This document shows, one piece after another, positions 1-7,335 of a stretch of DNA of 24,823 nt. The DNA is taken from positions 1-24,823 of the IMG/VR virus record IMGVR_UViG_3300042330_000434. The stretch is one strand, 5' to 3'. The notes below the pieces were generated by a model. It had not been told where the DNA came from. It worked only from the letters and a program-made list of their open reading frames with translations, and searched no databases. The DNA is from a virus. A program made the translations under genes and the position numbers. Each line of letters begins with the position of its first letter. Position 1 is the first letter of the stretch.

Positions 1-177
1 TATAAAAACAATATGGTATTTGAAGAAGTAGATAGCAGTAATATAGTTCTGCCATCATGGTTTGGTAATGATCAATTTCATCGTTCACATAGATCAAATC
101 TTCTTAGAAAAGATTATGAATATTATTCTCAGTATTTTGACGATCCGTCAGATTTAGAGTATCATTGGCCAGTATGA
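1..177 (+). CDS. C-terminal end of a pyrimidine-dimer-glycosylase-like protein (5' truncated)
   Basis: An open frame runs in from the left edge and ends at TGA 175-177, leaving 58 residues. The segment LPSWFGNDQFHRSHRSNLLR followed by KDYEYYSQYF and a final YHWPV resembles the C-terminus of a family of small actinobacterial proteins annotated as pyrimidine dimer DNA glycosylase-like (MSMEG_6728-like). In these a W-G/D-x-x-x-H-x-S-H-x-(S/A)-x-L-x-R-K-D block precedes a Y-x-W-P end. A DNA repair role is inferred from that resemblance only. The N-terminal catalytic part lies outside the window. The stop overlaps the next gene's ATG, suggesting translational coupling. Confidence 0.6.
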   Translation, partial: YKNNMVFEEVDSSNIVLPSWFGNDQFHRSHRSNLLRKDYEYYSQYFDDPSDLEYHWPV

Positions 178-578
178 GTGTAACAATATTCTTATCAGGT
201 GCAATGGATTATGTAGGCGAGTACGCAACAAGCTGGCGTAAGGAAGCTACATTTTTATTAGATCAACGTGGTTATTCTGTATTGGATCCAACATCTATAC
301 CAGAAGACTATTCAATGTCTCCGGAAGAAATTGCACAAAAAAATTTGTTTATGCAGAAGAAATCAGATCTTTTGCTGGTAGAATACATGTTAGAAGATAG
401 AGCATACATAGGAACTGACTTTGAGTTGGCATGGGCAAAAATCCATGGCCAGCCCACAGTTGTTATGTGTGCTAATCAATATAAAGATCGCATATATATG
501 AAATATATGGCAACCAAACTTGCAGACAATCTGCAAGATGCGATAGAATACATCGCAGTACATTATCCAACAAAATAG
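174..578 (+). CDS. Nucleoside 2-deoxyribosyltransferase-like protein
   Basis: This 134-residue protein fits the small nucleoside 2-deoxyribosyltransferase (Nuc_deoxyrib_tr/DUF4406-like) fold. An N-terminal FLSGAMDY strand-loop (residues 6-13) is followed by a central SDLLLVEYM strand around residue 65. IGTDFELAWA (79-88) then carries the Glu84 expected to be the catalytic nucleophile. Family members transfer or hydrolyse deoxyribose on nucleosides, and phage copies are usually linked to nucleotide salvage or modified bases. I take ATG 174, which overlaps the previous TGA (ATGA). A TTG at 165 would add only three residues. The exact substrate cannot be read from the sequence. Confidence 0.7.
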   Translation: MSVTIFLSGAMDYVGEYATSWRKEATFLLDQRGYSVLDPTSIPEDYSMSPEEIAQKNLFMQKKSDLLLVEYMLEDRAYIGTDFELAWAKIHGQPTVVMCANQYKDRIYMKYMATKLADNLQDAIEYIAVHYPTK

Positions 579-592
579 AAAAGGAAATAAAA

Positions 593-775
593 ATGTCAGA
601 TAACAAGTTCAAGTACTTTACTGTTACTACAACTACACTTGTCCGTGCCAACAACAAGAGCGATGCCCAGAAGCTTGCTGCTGGTCGACGCAGCGTAACT
701 GGTGAAGTCATGTTCCATGACGTTGAAATTGAGCGCATCTCTGCAGTGGAAGCACGCCAGCAGATCGAAGCCTAA
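593..775 (+). CDS. Small conserved-looking hypothetical protein, C-rich codons
   Basis: A 60-residue protein with no domain I can name. It begins with a Thr-rich beta-like stretch (KYFTVTTTTLVRA), then a helix (SDAQKLAAGRR) and a second strand/helix pair ending in AVEARQQIEA. An AAGGAAAT Shine-Dalgarno-like sequence precedes ATG 593. Its codons end in C or G far more often than those of neighbouring genes (CGC, GCC, AAG, ATC), and it is followed at once by a strong hairpin. Both traits suggest a strongly expressed single gene. I have no functional assignment. Confidence 0.7.
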   Translation: MSDNKFKYFTVTTTTLVRANNKSDAQKLAAGRRSVTGEVMFHDVEIERISAVEARQQIEA

Positions 776-788
776 TAATTTTATTAAC

Positions 789-822
789 TATAGGGGAGAC
801 TGCTTATGTGGTCTCCCCTATA
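789..822 (+). terminator. Hairpin terminator after the small gene
   Basis: The arm TATAGGGGAGAC (789-800) pairs perfectly with GTCTCCCCTATA (811-822) across a 10-base loop, a 12-bp stem with a GC-rich core. The following T tract is weak (TTCATTTA), so termination may be partial. It separates the first gene group from the glycosyltransferases. Confidence 0.7.
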
Positions 823-840
823 TTCATTTAAAGGAAAAAT

Positions 841-1542
841 ATGATATACGCTCAAATGGTAGGAAGAAACGAATCTTCTAGATTCTTAGAAGAAGTTTTA
901 CAAAGAATATCAAGTCAAGTAGATAAAATAATTTTTACTGATGACTGCTCAACCGACGATACTCCAAATATAGCTGCAAAGTACGCAGAGGTATTCTCTA
1001 CTCCAGAGCCTCTTTTTGCAACTCATGAGGGTAGATTAAGAGCAAATGCCTGGGGCAACTTAGAGAAGTTTGCTTCTCCTGGAGACTGGGTAATTGCAAT
1101 TGATTGTGACGAAATGCTTTTTGACATAAACAATATTAATTCTATAGATATAAAAAGTGTTTTATCTAGGTCAGAATTTGATGTTGTAAATGTTAGATTT
1201 TATCATATGTGGAGTGAGACTCATTACAGAGTCGACAAGTTGTGGGCTCCTAATAATTCATCTAGAATTTTTAGATTTCAAGAAAATGCAGGCTTTCTCA
1301 ACAAGGCCTTAGCATGTGGGTCCGAGCCAACTTATGTTTCTCAATGGATGGGAAACAGAAACTATTGGCTTCACTCTGGTCTAATCATGAAGCACTTAGG
1401 TTATACTTATGATGAAGACAAAAAAAGCAAGTATGAAAGATACTCAAATTTAGATGGCGGAAAATTCCATCAAATTGACCATATCAATTCTATAGTAGAT
1501 CCTAATCCAGTATTAATCCAGTGGGAAAATTTCGGTATATAA
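841..1542 (+). CDS. Family 2 glycosyltransferase
   Basis: A 233-residue GT-A fold glycosyltransferase. It lacks the usual first strand motif but has IIFTDDCSTDDTPNIA (about residues 35-50), the nucleotide-sugar binding region of GT2 enzymes. WVIAIDCDEML (about 81-91) is the DxD-type metal site. The protein is shorter than typical cellular GT2 enzymes and has no membrane segment. Start ATG 841 follows AAAGGAAAAAT, an AGGA-type ribosome site. It abuts the next gene one base after its stop. Donor and acceptor sugars are unknown; phage GT2 genes commonly decorate virion proteins, DNA or host surface glycans. Confidence 0.8.
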   Translation: MIYAQMVGRNESSRFLEEVLQRISSQVDKIIFTDDCSTDDTPNIAAKYAEVFSTPEPLFATHEGRLRANAWGNLEKFASPGDWVIAIDCDEMLFDINNINSIDIKSVLSRSEFDVVNVRFYHMWSETHYRVDKLWAPNNSSRIFRFQENAGFLNKALACGSEPTYVSQWMGNRNYWLHSGLIMKHLGYTYDEDKKSKYERYSNLDGGKFHQIDHINSIVDPNPVLIQWENFGI

Positions 1543-1543
1543 A

Positions 1544-2251
1544 ATGGAAGACGTCAATAAAATTTTAGATCCAGTAAAGTCAATCATTGCTCTTACTGAA
1601 AAAATTGAAAGAAAGAATAAGTTTGCCTATGTAAACATATCAAGATCTGCAATTGGTGCAGCTCTAAATACTTCGGAGAAAAAACCTCCTAGATATTTTA
1701 TAAAGTCACTTTCCAAATGTATGTCGATTGAAGATGAAAACTTCTTGAAAGCATTGCCTCTTGAATTCTCTAACGAGATAGAGTCTGGAAAACTTAATAG
1801 CATAGGCTTAAGTAGTAACTCTACATACTATGATGCTGGTATGTTTGAGCACTTTTTTTCTAATAAAAAAGAAGTAATTGACATATTTATCAATCACTAT
1901 ATTAGGGATTCTAAGAATGTTATTTTAACATTCCATGATAAAAAAACTGTTGAAAAGATTTTTGGACAAAACCAATACGTAATCACAGTGCCTTACAATA
2001 ATTACTATGATAAGCTTGACTCTATTGTTGCTCAGATAAGTGAATTTGAAAATGGCGTAGATGCGGTCATACTTGATTGCCCACTGTTGGCAACTGCTAT
2101 TGCACCCAAGATATGGGAAACTATGAATGTGTCAATAATTGACTTTGGCAAGTTTATCAGTTCGGCAAAGTTCCATCTAAATATGGATAGACCAAGATTT
2201 ACAAAAGATGAAGGTAATAAATACCCTAATAAAAGATATGACAAGAAGTAA
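1544..2251 (+). CDS. Putative GT-D-fold glycosyltransferase-like protein
   Basis: A 235-residue soluble protein. Its C-terminal half has Rossmann-like alternation: SKNVILTF, then YVITVPYNNYYDKLDSI, then VDAVILDCPLLATAIAPKIW, then VSIIDFGKFI. This order resembles GT-D fold (DUF1792-type) glycosyltransferase domains, in which a strand-turn, a vP...N.Y motif and a final D-x-G strand recur. The N-terminal 80 residues are helical and unrecognised. It starts one base after the preceding GT2 stop, so the two are probably co-translated and may act on the same glycan. The fold call is by pattern only; I would not be surprised by another Rossmann family. Confidence 0.45.
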   Translation: MEDVNKILDPVKSIIALTEKIERKNKFAYVNISRSAIGAALNTSEKKPPRYFIKSLSKCMSIEDENFLKALPLEFSNEIESGKLNSIGLSSNSTYYDAGMFEHFFSNKKEVIDIFINHYIRDSKNVILTFHDKKTVEKIFGQNQYVITVPYNNYYDKLDSIVAQISEFENGVDAVILDCPLLATAIAPKIWETMNVSIIDFGKFISSAKFHLNMDRPRFTKDEGNKYPNKRYDKK

Positions 2252-2891
2252 CTGGGAAGAAGAACAAGACGATACTGAGCTAATTGTAGATTTACTCTTT
2301 GAAAGTAGTCTTAGTATATCTGACATAGCAAAAGAAGTAGGTTGGACTGTTAATAAAGTAAACCAAAAGATTAACCAACTTGGTCTGTCTTGGTTGAAAA
2401 ACTCTAGAAAAAAAATGTCTAGAGGTCAGTCCTCCCTTACTTTCATGATGCAAAAACTCCTTCCGGGAGAAAAAATAATAAATGAATTTTATTTAGAAGA
2501 TAAATTAAGACTTGATATCTACTGTCCCACCTATAAGTTAGCAGCCGAATATCATGGTAGACAGCACTTTTATTACACGGCTAGATTCTATGAATCAAAA
2601 TATGATTTTTACGAAGCTCAAAAAAGAGATACAAAAAAAGCCGAAATGTGTAAACAACAAGGCATTGCATTAGTTGTTTTTAGGTATAATGATCAGCTTA
2701 CAGAACAGTCTGTATTTGATAGAATGCTGCAGGCGATAAAAGATTCACCTTTTATCAAAGAGCAGAAGGTAAAAAATAATACATATGAATCAGACTTTTA
2801 TAAATCTATGAAAAAGAAAAAGTCCGAAGAACGTAAGAAAATCTACAGAGCAATTAAGGATGAAAAAAAGAATGGTAACAGAAGTTCTTGA
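2208..2891 (+). CDS. Vsr/DUF559-like endonuclease with N-terminal helix-turn-helix
   Basis: A 227-residue protein. Residues about 24-64 form a helix-turn-helix (SISDIAKEVGWTVNKVNQKI). Residues 95-165 match the very-short-patch-repair-like nuclease fold: LRLDIYCP with Asp103, then AAEYHGRQHF with Glu114, His116, Gln119 and His120, then a Lys-rich helix and the IALVVFRYND strand. The C-terminus is highly basic. Such proteins nick or cleave DNA and phage forms occur beside replication genes. The start is uncertain: ATG 2208 overlaps the previous gene by 44 bases, while ATG 2238 (Met11) reduces the overlap to 14. Neither has a good ribosome site. Confidence 0.7.
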   Translation: MKVINTLIKDMTRSNWEEEQDDTELIVDLLFESSLSISDIAKEVGWTVNKVNQKINQLGLSWLKNSRKKMSRGQSSLTFMMQKLLPGEKIINEFYLEDKLRLDIYCPTYKLAAEYHGRQHFYYTARFYESKYDFYEAQKRDTKKAEMCKQQGIALVVFRYNDQLTEQSVFDRMLQAIKDSPFIKEQKVKNNTYESDFYKSMKKKKSEERKKIYRAIKDEKKNGNRSS

Positions 2892-4329
2892 AGAAAATTC
2901 TGACATACCTATTGAGTATCAGATATTTGCACTCTCTTTAAGAGAAGATGGTGCTATATCTGCATTCGCAAACGAGCTTGCTCCAGATATAGTTGGGATT
3001 AATCATGGTCAAAAAGGTGTTCATGAATTTTACCTAGCACTTCTTGCATACCATTCTGTAACTCAGCTATCTATGGTAAATCCTGTAGGTTTTAAAAATT
3101 GGCTTGAATCAGAAACAGACATAAGAGAAGGTCTTGGCGGAAACGCTGGCGTTTCAATTATGATGGACTTACTTTTATCCATTGAGCTTTCAACTGTTGA
3201 GTCAGTTATTCAGATAGTAAAGTACAAAGCTAACAAAAAAAAGCAGCTTGACTACCTGCAAGAACTTCAGCATATACTGTCTCAAAAGGGAGTTAAATCT
3301 GAAAAAGATACAGCAAGAATCAATTTACTTACATCAGAAATAAAAGAATTAGAAAATAGCGTTAACTATGATCCCTTGGAAAAACTTACAACAGCAAACG
3401 ACATCTCTAATAGGGCTGAAGATCTATTAAATATTCCCAGCTTTCTGCCAACGCAGTTTAAAGCTCTTAATAGAGCAATGGGGTACACAGATGACGGTGG
3501 GTTCTATAAGGGCGCTGTACACGCAATCATAGCTGCCTCAGGCAAAGGTAAGAGCACGTTCGCTAAGTGCCTAGTGAATAACTGGGTAGAGTGTGGATAT
3601 ACGGCTTTGTATGTAAACTTTGAAGAGGCTGTTGGTCACTGGGAGAGAATCTTAATGACTCAGATTATTGGCAAAAATGTCTATGCGGAGTCAGAGAATT
3701 GGTCTGAGGATCAGAAGACTTATTACCTTGGTAAGTTTAAAGATAAATTAAGCCAATGGGGAAATAGGTTACTTGTTAGACATGACCCTGAGACTCCATA
3801 CTTTGAGGACCTTGAAAAGTGGTTGAGAGATATCATTGACTATGCCAAGACTCCTGACGTTGTAGTTATAGACACGATACAGTCTATGTTTACAAAGGGT
3901 GGCAAAGGTAAGCCTAGGTGGGGCGAGTTTGAAGAGATGATGGTTAAGCTAGAAAAGCTAGCTAGAGATATGAATTGTGTTGTTATTATTACAGCTCAAG
4001 AAAACTCAAATAGAATGAAAGAAAAAAGAGAAGTTGTACAACAATCTGACACTGGTGGCTCTTTAGCTATACAACAAAAGTGTGCTGTAACAATATTTAT
4101 CACACAAAAAAAATTAATTAGTGGTGACGACTCTGAAGATGATAATATAATGCAGCTGCAAATTCCAAAGAATAGAATAACCGGATCAAGCTTTCTTTAT
4201 AATCCTCCCTTGGTTAGATATGTGGATTCAAGAAAAGTATATGAAGAGTATGAACCAGTTACAGAAAATGATTACGACACAAGTTCTCTTTTAGATGAAC
4301 TATTAGACGATAGCGATTTTGACATATGA
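2872..4329 (+). CDS. dnaB: DnaB-like replicative helicase
   Basis: A 485-residue protein with the two-domain layout of DnaB helicases: an all-helical N-terminal domain, a coiled linker (about 120-170) and a RecA-like C-terminal motor. The Walker A motif AASGKGKST (about 222-230) keeps the Ala-for-Gly first position typical of DnaB. YVNFEEA is motif H1a, VVVIDTIQS holds the Walker B Asp near residue 334, and MQLQIPKNRITG matches the DnaB 'KNR.G' arginine-finger region. It would unwind the phage fork in a hexamer with the downstream primase and polymerase. I prefer ATG 2872, served by AAGGA at 2856-2860, over ATG 2860, which would leave no ribosome-site spacing. Confidence 0.93.
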   Translation: MVTEVLEENSDIPIEYQIFALSLREDGAISAFANELAPDIVGINHGQKGVHEFYLALLAYHSVTQLSMVNPVGFKNWLESETDIREGLGGNAGVSIMMDLLLSIELSTVESVIQIVKYKANKKKQLDYLQELQHILSQKGVKSEKDTARINLLTSEIKELENSVNYDPLEKLTTANDISNRAEDLLNIPSFLPTQFKALNRAMGYTDDGGFYKGAVHAIIAASGKGKSTFAKCLVNNWVECGYTALYVNFEEAVGHWERILMTQIIGKNVYAESENWSEDQKTYYLGKFKDKLSQWGNRLLVRHDPETPYFEDLEKWLRDIIDYAKTPDVVVIDTIQSMFTKGGKGKPRWGEFEEMMVKLEKLARDMNCVVIITAQENSNRMKEKREVVQQSDTGGSLAIQQKCAVTIFITQKKLISGDDSEDDNIMQLQIPKNRITGSSFLYNPPLVRYVDSRKVYEEYEPVTENDYDTSSLLDELLDDSDFDI

Positions 4330-5105
4330 AAGAATTAACAATAGAAGCAATTAAGGATTATCAAACTTGCGCTTTACTTTACAGTTATAGGCACGATCAA
4401 AAACTTCCTGAGACAATTATGAGCAGAGATTTAATCACTGCAAGATTTGAGAATACACTTAAAAGTGTTATCAACTACTTCTTCTATAAAAAACAAGGGG
4501 GAATAGTTCCTTCTTATGCATCCCTTTTAAATAGGTGGGAGAAGTTGTGGTTCAGTAAAGATGCAACAGCTTATGACATAATACATGAGCAGCATGAAAG
4601 TTTCTACGGAAACACAGCCAGCTTTACATCTAGAGCTTCTGCATCACTGCTTGACTTTTACAATAAACATTCGGAATCAAATGCTATACCAATAGCTATT
4701 GACCAACAATTCTATCTACCATTAGATAAGTCTATAAAAATTAATAGTAAATTTGATTTAATAACGTTTGAAAACAATGAGTACTTTGTTTACAAGTGGG
4801 TTTTTAACTTTAGGAATTCACATACATCTCTTTATCAAATGGACTTCTCTATACTTTATGAAGCTTTTAAACATAAGTTTCCAACTAAAATAAGTAAAAC
4901 AAGATTCGGTCACTACGACTTACTGTCTTCTTCTCAGAAATTTTCTGAATACGAGTTAAATGAAGATGATACTAAAGCTTTGAAGTATTGGTGTAGCGTT
5001 GTGCAAGAGGATGACAAGTATGTGCCAAGAAGAGGTCTAACCTCGTATTGCAAAAAGTGTCCTTTTGATAAACCTTGTTCTAACTGGAAAGATTGGGAAG
5101 TTTAA
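4326..5105 (+). CDS. RecB/Cas4-like PD-(D/E)XK-fold protein with altered active site
   Basis: A 259-residue protein laid out like Cas4/AddB-type exonuclease domains. There is a Cys in the N-terminal 'Y..C...Y.Y' helix (Cys15), a middle strand with Asp144 (SKFDLI), a QxxxxxxY helix (Gln171, Tyr178), and a terminal C-x2-C-x5-C cluster (Cys242, 245, 251) of the iron-sulfur type. At the place of the catalytic (D/E)-x-K the sequence reads V155-Y156-K157, so one acidic ligand is missing. It may be an inactive scaffold or use another acid. Its ATGA overlap with the helicase gene suggests a replication role. The intact paralogue lies at 11397-12210. Confidence 0.65.
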   Translation: MKELTIEAIKDYQTCALLYSYRHDQKLPETIMSRDLITARFENTLKSVINYFFYKKQGGIVPSYASLLNRWEKLWFSKDATAYDIIHEQHESFYGNTASFTSRASASLLDFYNKHSESNAIPIAIDQQFYLPLDKSIKINSKFDLITFENNEYFVYKWVFNFRNSHTSLYQMDFSILYEAFKHKFPTKISKTRFGHYDLLSSSQKFSEYELNEDDTKALKYWCSVVQEDDKYVPRRGLTSYCKKCPFDKPCSNWKDWEV

Positions 5106-5107
5106 AG

Positions 5108-5779
5108 TTGGCTAAAGATTCAATATTAGATGAAATTTTAAATAAAGAATCAGATTCAATTTCTCTTGAAGAGGAATCAAAAATACTTGAACCTTTATTT
5201 CATGAAATAGAAATGATATCAGATAGCAATATTAAGAGTTTTGTTAAATCAATCTTGCTAAGAGCAGATGGCTTTTGGACTATACCATCAAGCTTCTCTG
5301 GAAAGTATCATCCTAGTGATGAACATAATTCTGGGGGAAATGTTCTTCATACAAAAAGAGTTGTTAGAACAGCTAAAATAATTTCAGATTCTTATTCTCT
5401 ATCTTCAGAAGAAAGAGATCTTGTTTATGCTGCGTGCTTACTGCATGACATAACTAAGGGTACTTTAGATAATGATAAAAAGCATTTTTTTTATGACCCA
5501 ATGCATCCCTATACTGTTGGAAAATTCGTTCAACAGTGTCAAGAGTATGATAAAAAATATGCAGGAGAAGCACAATCTTCTACCCTATTTGTCCCAGAGG
5601 AAACTGTTCAATCGATTCTTAGATTAGTTAGATGCCATCTAGGGCCGTGGTCTCCCGTTCCAGAGACCGTGCCAATTACGTATTTAGATATAATTGTTCA
5701 CTTATCTGATAATGTTGCATCAAAAGTTCACTATATTGTTGATGGTGAAGATATAATAGAAGAACGATGGAAGATATAA
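5108..5779 (+). CDS. HD-domain phosphohydrolase
   Basis: A metal-dependent HD-superfamily protein of about 223 residues. The ligand series is visible: His in NVLHTKRVV, the His-Asp pair in CLLHDITKGT, a His in VRCHLGPW and a final Asp in VHLSDNVAS. HD proteins hydrolyse nucleotides or other phosphoesters; the location between nuclease and primase genes suggests nucleotide or nucleic-acid metabolism, but the substrate is not known. Only non-ATG starts are available. TTG 5108 has GGAAG (5096-5100) at good spacing and lies just after the previous stop. TTG 5093 would overlap the previous gene. Confidence 0.8.
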   Translation: MAKDSILDEILNKESDSISLEEESKILEPLFHEIEMISDSNIKSFVKSILLRADGFWTIPSSFSGKYHPSDEHNSGGNVLHTKRVVRTAKIISDSYSLSSEERDLVYAACLLHDITKGTLDNDKKHFFYDPMHPYTVGKFVQQCQEYDKKYAGEAQSSTLFVPEETVQSILRLVRCHLGPWSPVPETVPITYLDIIVHLSDNVASKVHYIVDGEDIIEERWKI

Positions 5780-5940
5780 TTAAAGATAGAGTATTAATTA
5801 GAAGTTTTGTACTCGACAGCCTAGACTACCTAATAGAAGAGTCAGTTTACTATAGGTCTTTTTCAGATCAGATAAAGAATAGTCAGAGATATGTTTTATT
5901 TACTTCAGGAAATGAAGAAGGTAGTTGTAAATTGCCATGA
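5767..5940 (+). CDS. Small acidic hypothetical protein
   Basis: A 57-residue frame beginning MEDIIKDRVLIRSF and ending in SCKLP. Its ATG overlaps the end of the HD gene by 13 bases and its TGA overlaps the primase ATG (ATGA). That arrangement fills the only gap between the two genes and argues that it is real. The middle is helical (LDYLIEESVYYRSF). No family recognised. Confidence 0.6.
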   Translation: MEDIIKDRVLIRSFVLDSLDYLIEESVYYRSFSDQIKNSQRYVLFTSGNEEGSCKLP

Positions 5941-7139
5941 AAATATCAAGTGATCCATCTAAGTACACATATAAGTGGAGATATTTAGAAATAGCTAGAT
6001 ACATTCCACAACTAAAAAGAGTCATTAGAGAAAAGAAAAATGACTTTCCAATTCTTCTTGATGTAGATGTAATTAAAAAGTATTCTGACAAGTATGACAA
6101 TACCGGAATATACAGTTCTATCTGGCATTTTGATGATCAAGATCTTTCCAAGGCTACTAGGTTGGGTTCTTTATATTTCGATATAGACAATAGCGACATA
6201 AGTATTTCTTGGCAAGAAGCTAAAACTTTGTATCTTCATTTGTTAAATTTTATACCAGAAGAATCAATAATAGTTTATTACACAGGTAAAAAAGGTTTCC
6301 ATATTGAATGTGAAGCTTTAGCTTTGGGCATAAATCCATCAAATAGACTTCCAACCTTATATAGATATATAGCAAAAGACTTATCAGTAAGTCTGAACTT
6401 AAATTCTTTAGACTTTTCTGTATACGATGCCAGAAGAATGTGGAGATTACCTGGAACTAAACACCAAGATACTGGTCTTTTTAAAACTAAATTAAGTAAA
6501 CAAATTTTATTCAGCGACATAGAATCGATAACGGAATACTCTTCTGTGTTACAGGACAATTCTATTCCTGAACAACAGTTTAACTTTACTGCTAACGAAT
6601 GGTTTAGGCAGTACTCTTATCAAATGGAAGAAGAAAAGAATAAGCCAAAGGATGTATTAGCTTATTTTAATGAGTTTGGTTCAAATGGTAGGGTTAATTT
6701 TGATGATCGAAATAAAGTCTTTGATAAAAAAAACTTATTAAACAGCTGCTCAGCATTTTCTAGAATAGAAAAAGAAGCGACTGAAAACCATCATATCGAT
6801 CATGAGTCTAGACTATTTCTTTGCTCTATATTAACTTACACTGATGAATCGGTACAATATCTACATGAAGTATTATCAAAGTGTGACGATTATAATCCCA
6901 AGAAGTCTTCTGCTCACATAGAAGACTGGATAAAAAGAAGAGAAATAGGGATAGGAGGAAGACCCTATACCTGCGCTAGAGCTAACTCAGCCGGCGTTGG
7001 TTGTGGAGACTGCTCATTGGAATATAAGAAAAAGTGGGTAAAGATAGGCGATAAGTTTGTTGAGACAAATGACAAGAATGAACCATCGCCAATTAGATTC
7101 GCATATAAAATAGTTAAGAAAGGAGAAAAAAATGATTGA
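5937..7139 (+). CDS. Archaeo-eukaryotic-type (AEP/PrimS) DNA primase
   Basis: A 400-residue protein with the three AEP catalytic motifs in order: YFDIDNSD with Asp82 and Asp84 (metal-binding DxD), YTGKKGFHIE with the G-K-K-G-x-H signature (117-122), and LDFSVYDARRMWRLPGTKH (158-176), the third acidic motif followed by the RLPG loop. The C-terminus has Cys346, 356 and 359 and may bind zinc. It would make primers for the DnaE polymerase encoded next but one. It partners a DnaB-type helicase here, so the phage mixes an archaeal/eukaryal-type primase with bacterial-type helicase and polymerase. No DnaG-like fold is visible. Confidence 0.87.
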   Translation: MKISSDPSKYTYKWRYLEIARYIPQLKRVIREKKNDFPILLDVDVIKKYSDKYDNTGIYSSIWHFDDQDLSKATRLGSLYFDIDNSDISISWQEAKTLYLHLLNFIPEESIIVYYTGKKGFHIECEALALGINPSNRLPTLYRYIAKDLSVSLNLNSLDFSVYDARRMWRLPGTKHQDTGLFKTKLSKQILFSDIESITEYSSVLQDNSIPEQQFNFTANEWFRQYSYQMEEEKNKPKDVLAYFNEFGSNGRVNFDDRNKVFDKKNLLNSCSAFSRIEKEATENHHIDHESRLFLCSILTYTDESVQYLHEVLSKCDDYNPKKSSAHIEDWIKRREIGIGGRPYTCARANSAGVGCGDCSLEYKKKWVKIGDKFVETNDKNEPSPIRFAYKIVKKGEKND

Positions 7140-7335
7140 AAATGATGAAGATGTTATTGGAACTTGTAGTGAGTGCCATTCAGACCAGCCAGAACAGTAC
7201 ATGTACAGGAGCCCTTTTGCACAAGAAGGAAAGAATGTACCGTGTAAATTTTGTGGTGGAGTTGTAATAATAACCTATAGGGAAACAAGAAATCAAGCCT
7301 TAGGACAAAGTGATAATAGTAGAGGAATAAGTTGA
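7132..7335 (+). CDS. Small zinc-ribbon protein
   Basis: A 67-residue protein with two CxxC knuckles: C-S-E-C near residue 12 and C-K-F-C near residue 38, spaced as in a zinc ribbon. The C-terminal tail is polar. Its ATG overlaps the primase end by 8 bases after GAAAGGAGAAAAA, a strong ribosome site, and its TGA overlaps the polymerase TTG start. Being wedged between primase and polymerase genes, it may be a replication accessory or transcription-factor-like ribbon; this is inference. Confidence 0.75.
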   Translation: MIENDEDVIGTCSECHSDQPEQYMYRSPFAQEGKNVPCKFCGGVVIITYRETRNQALGQSDNSRGIS

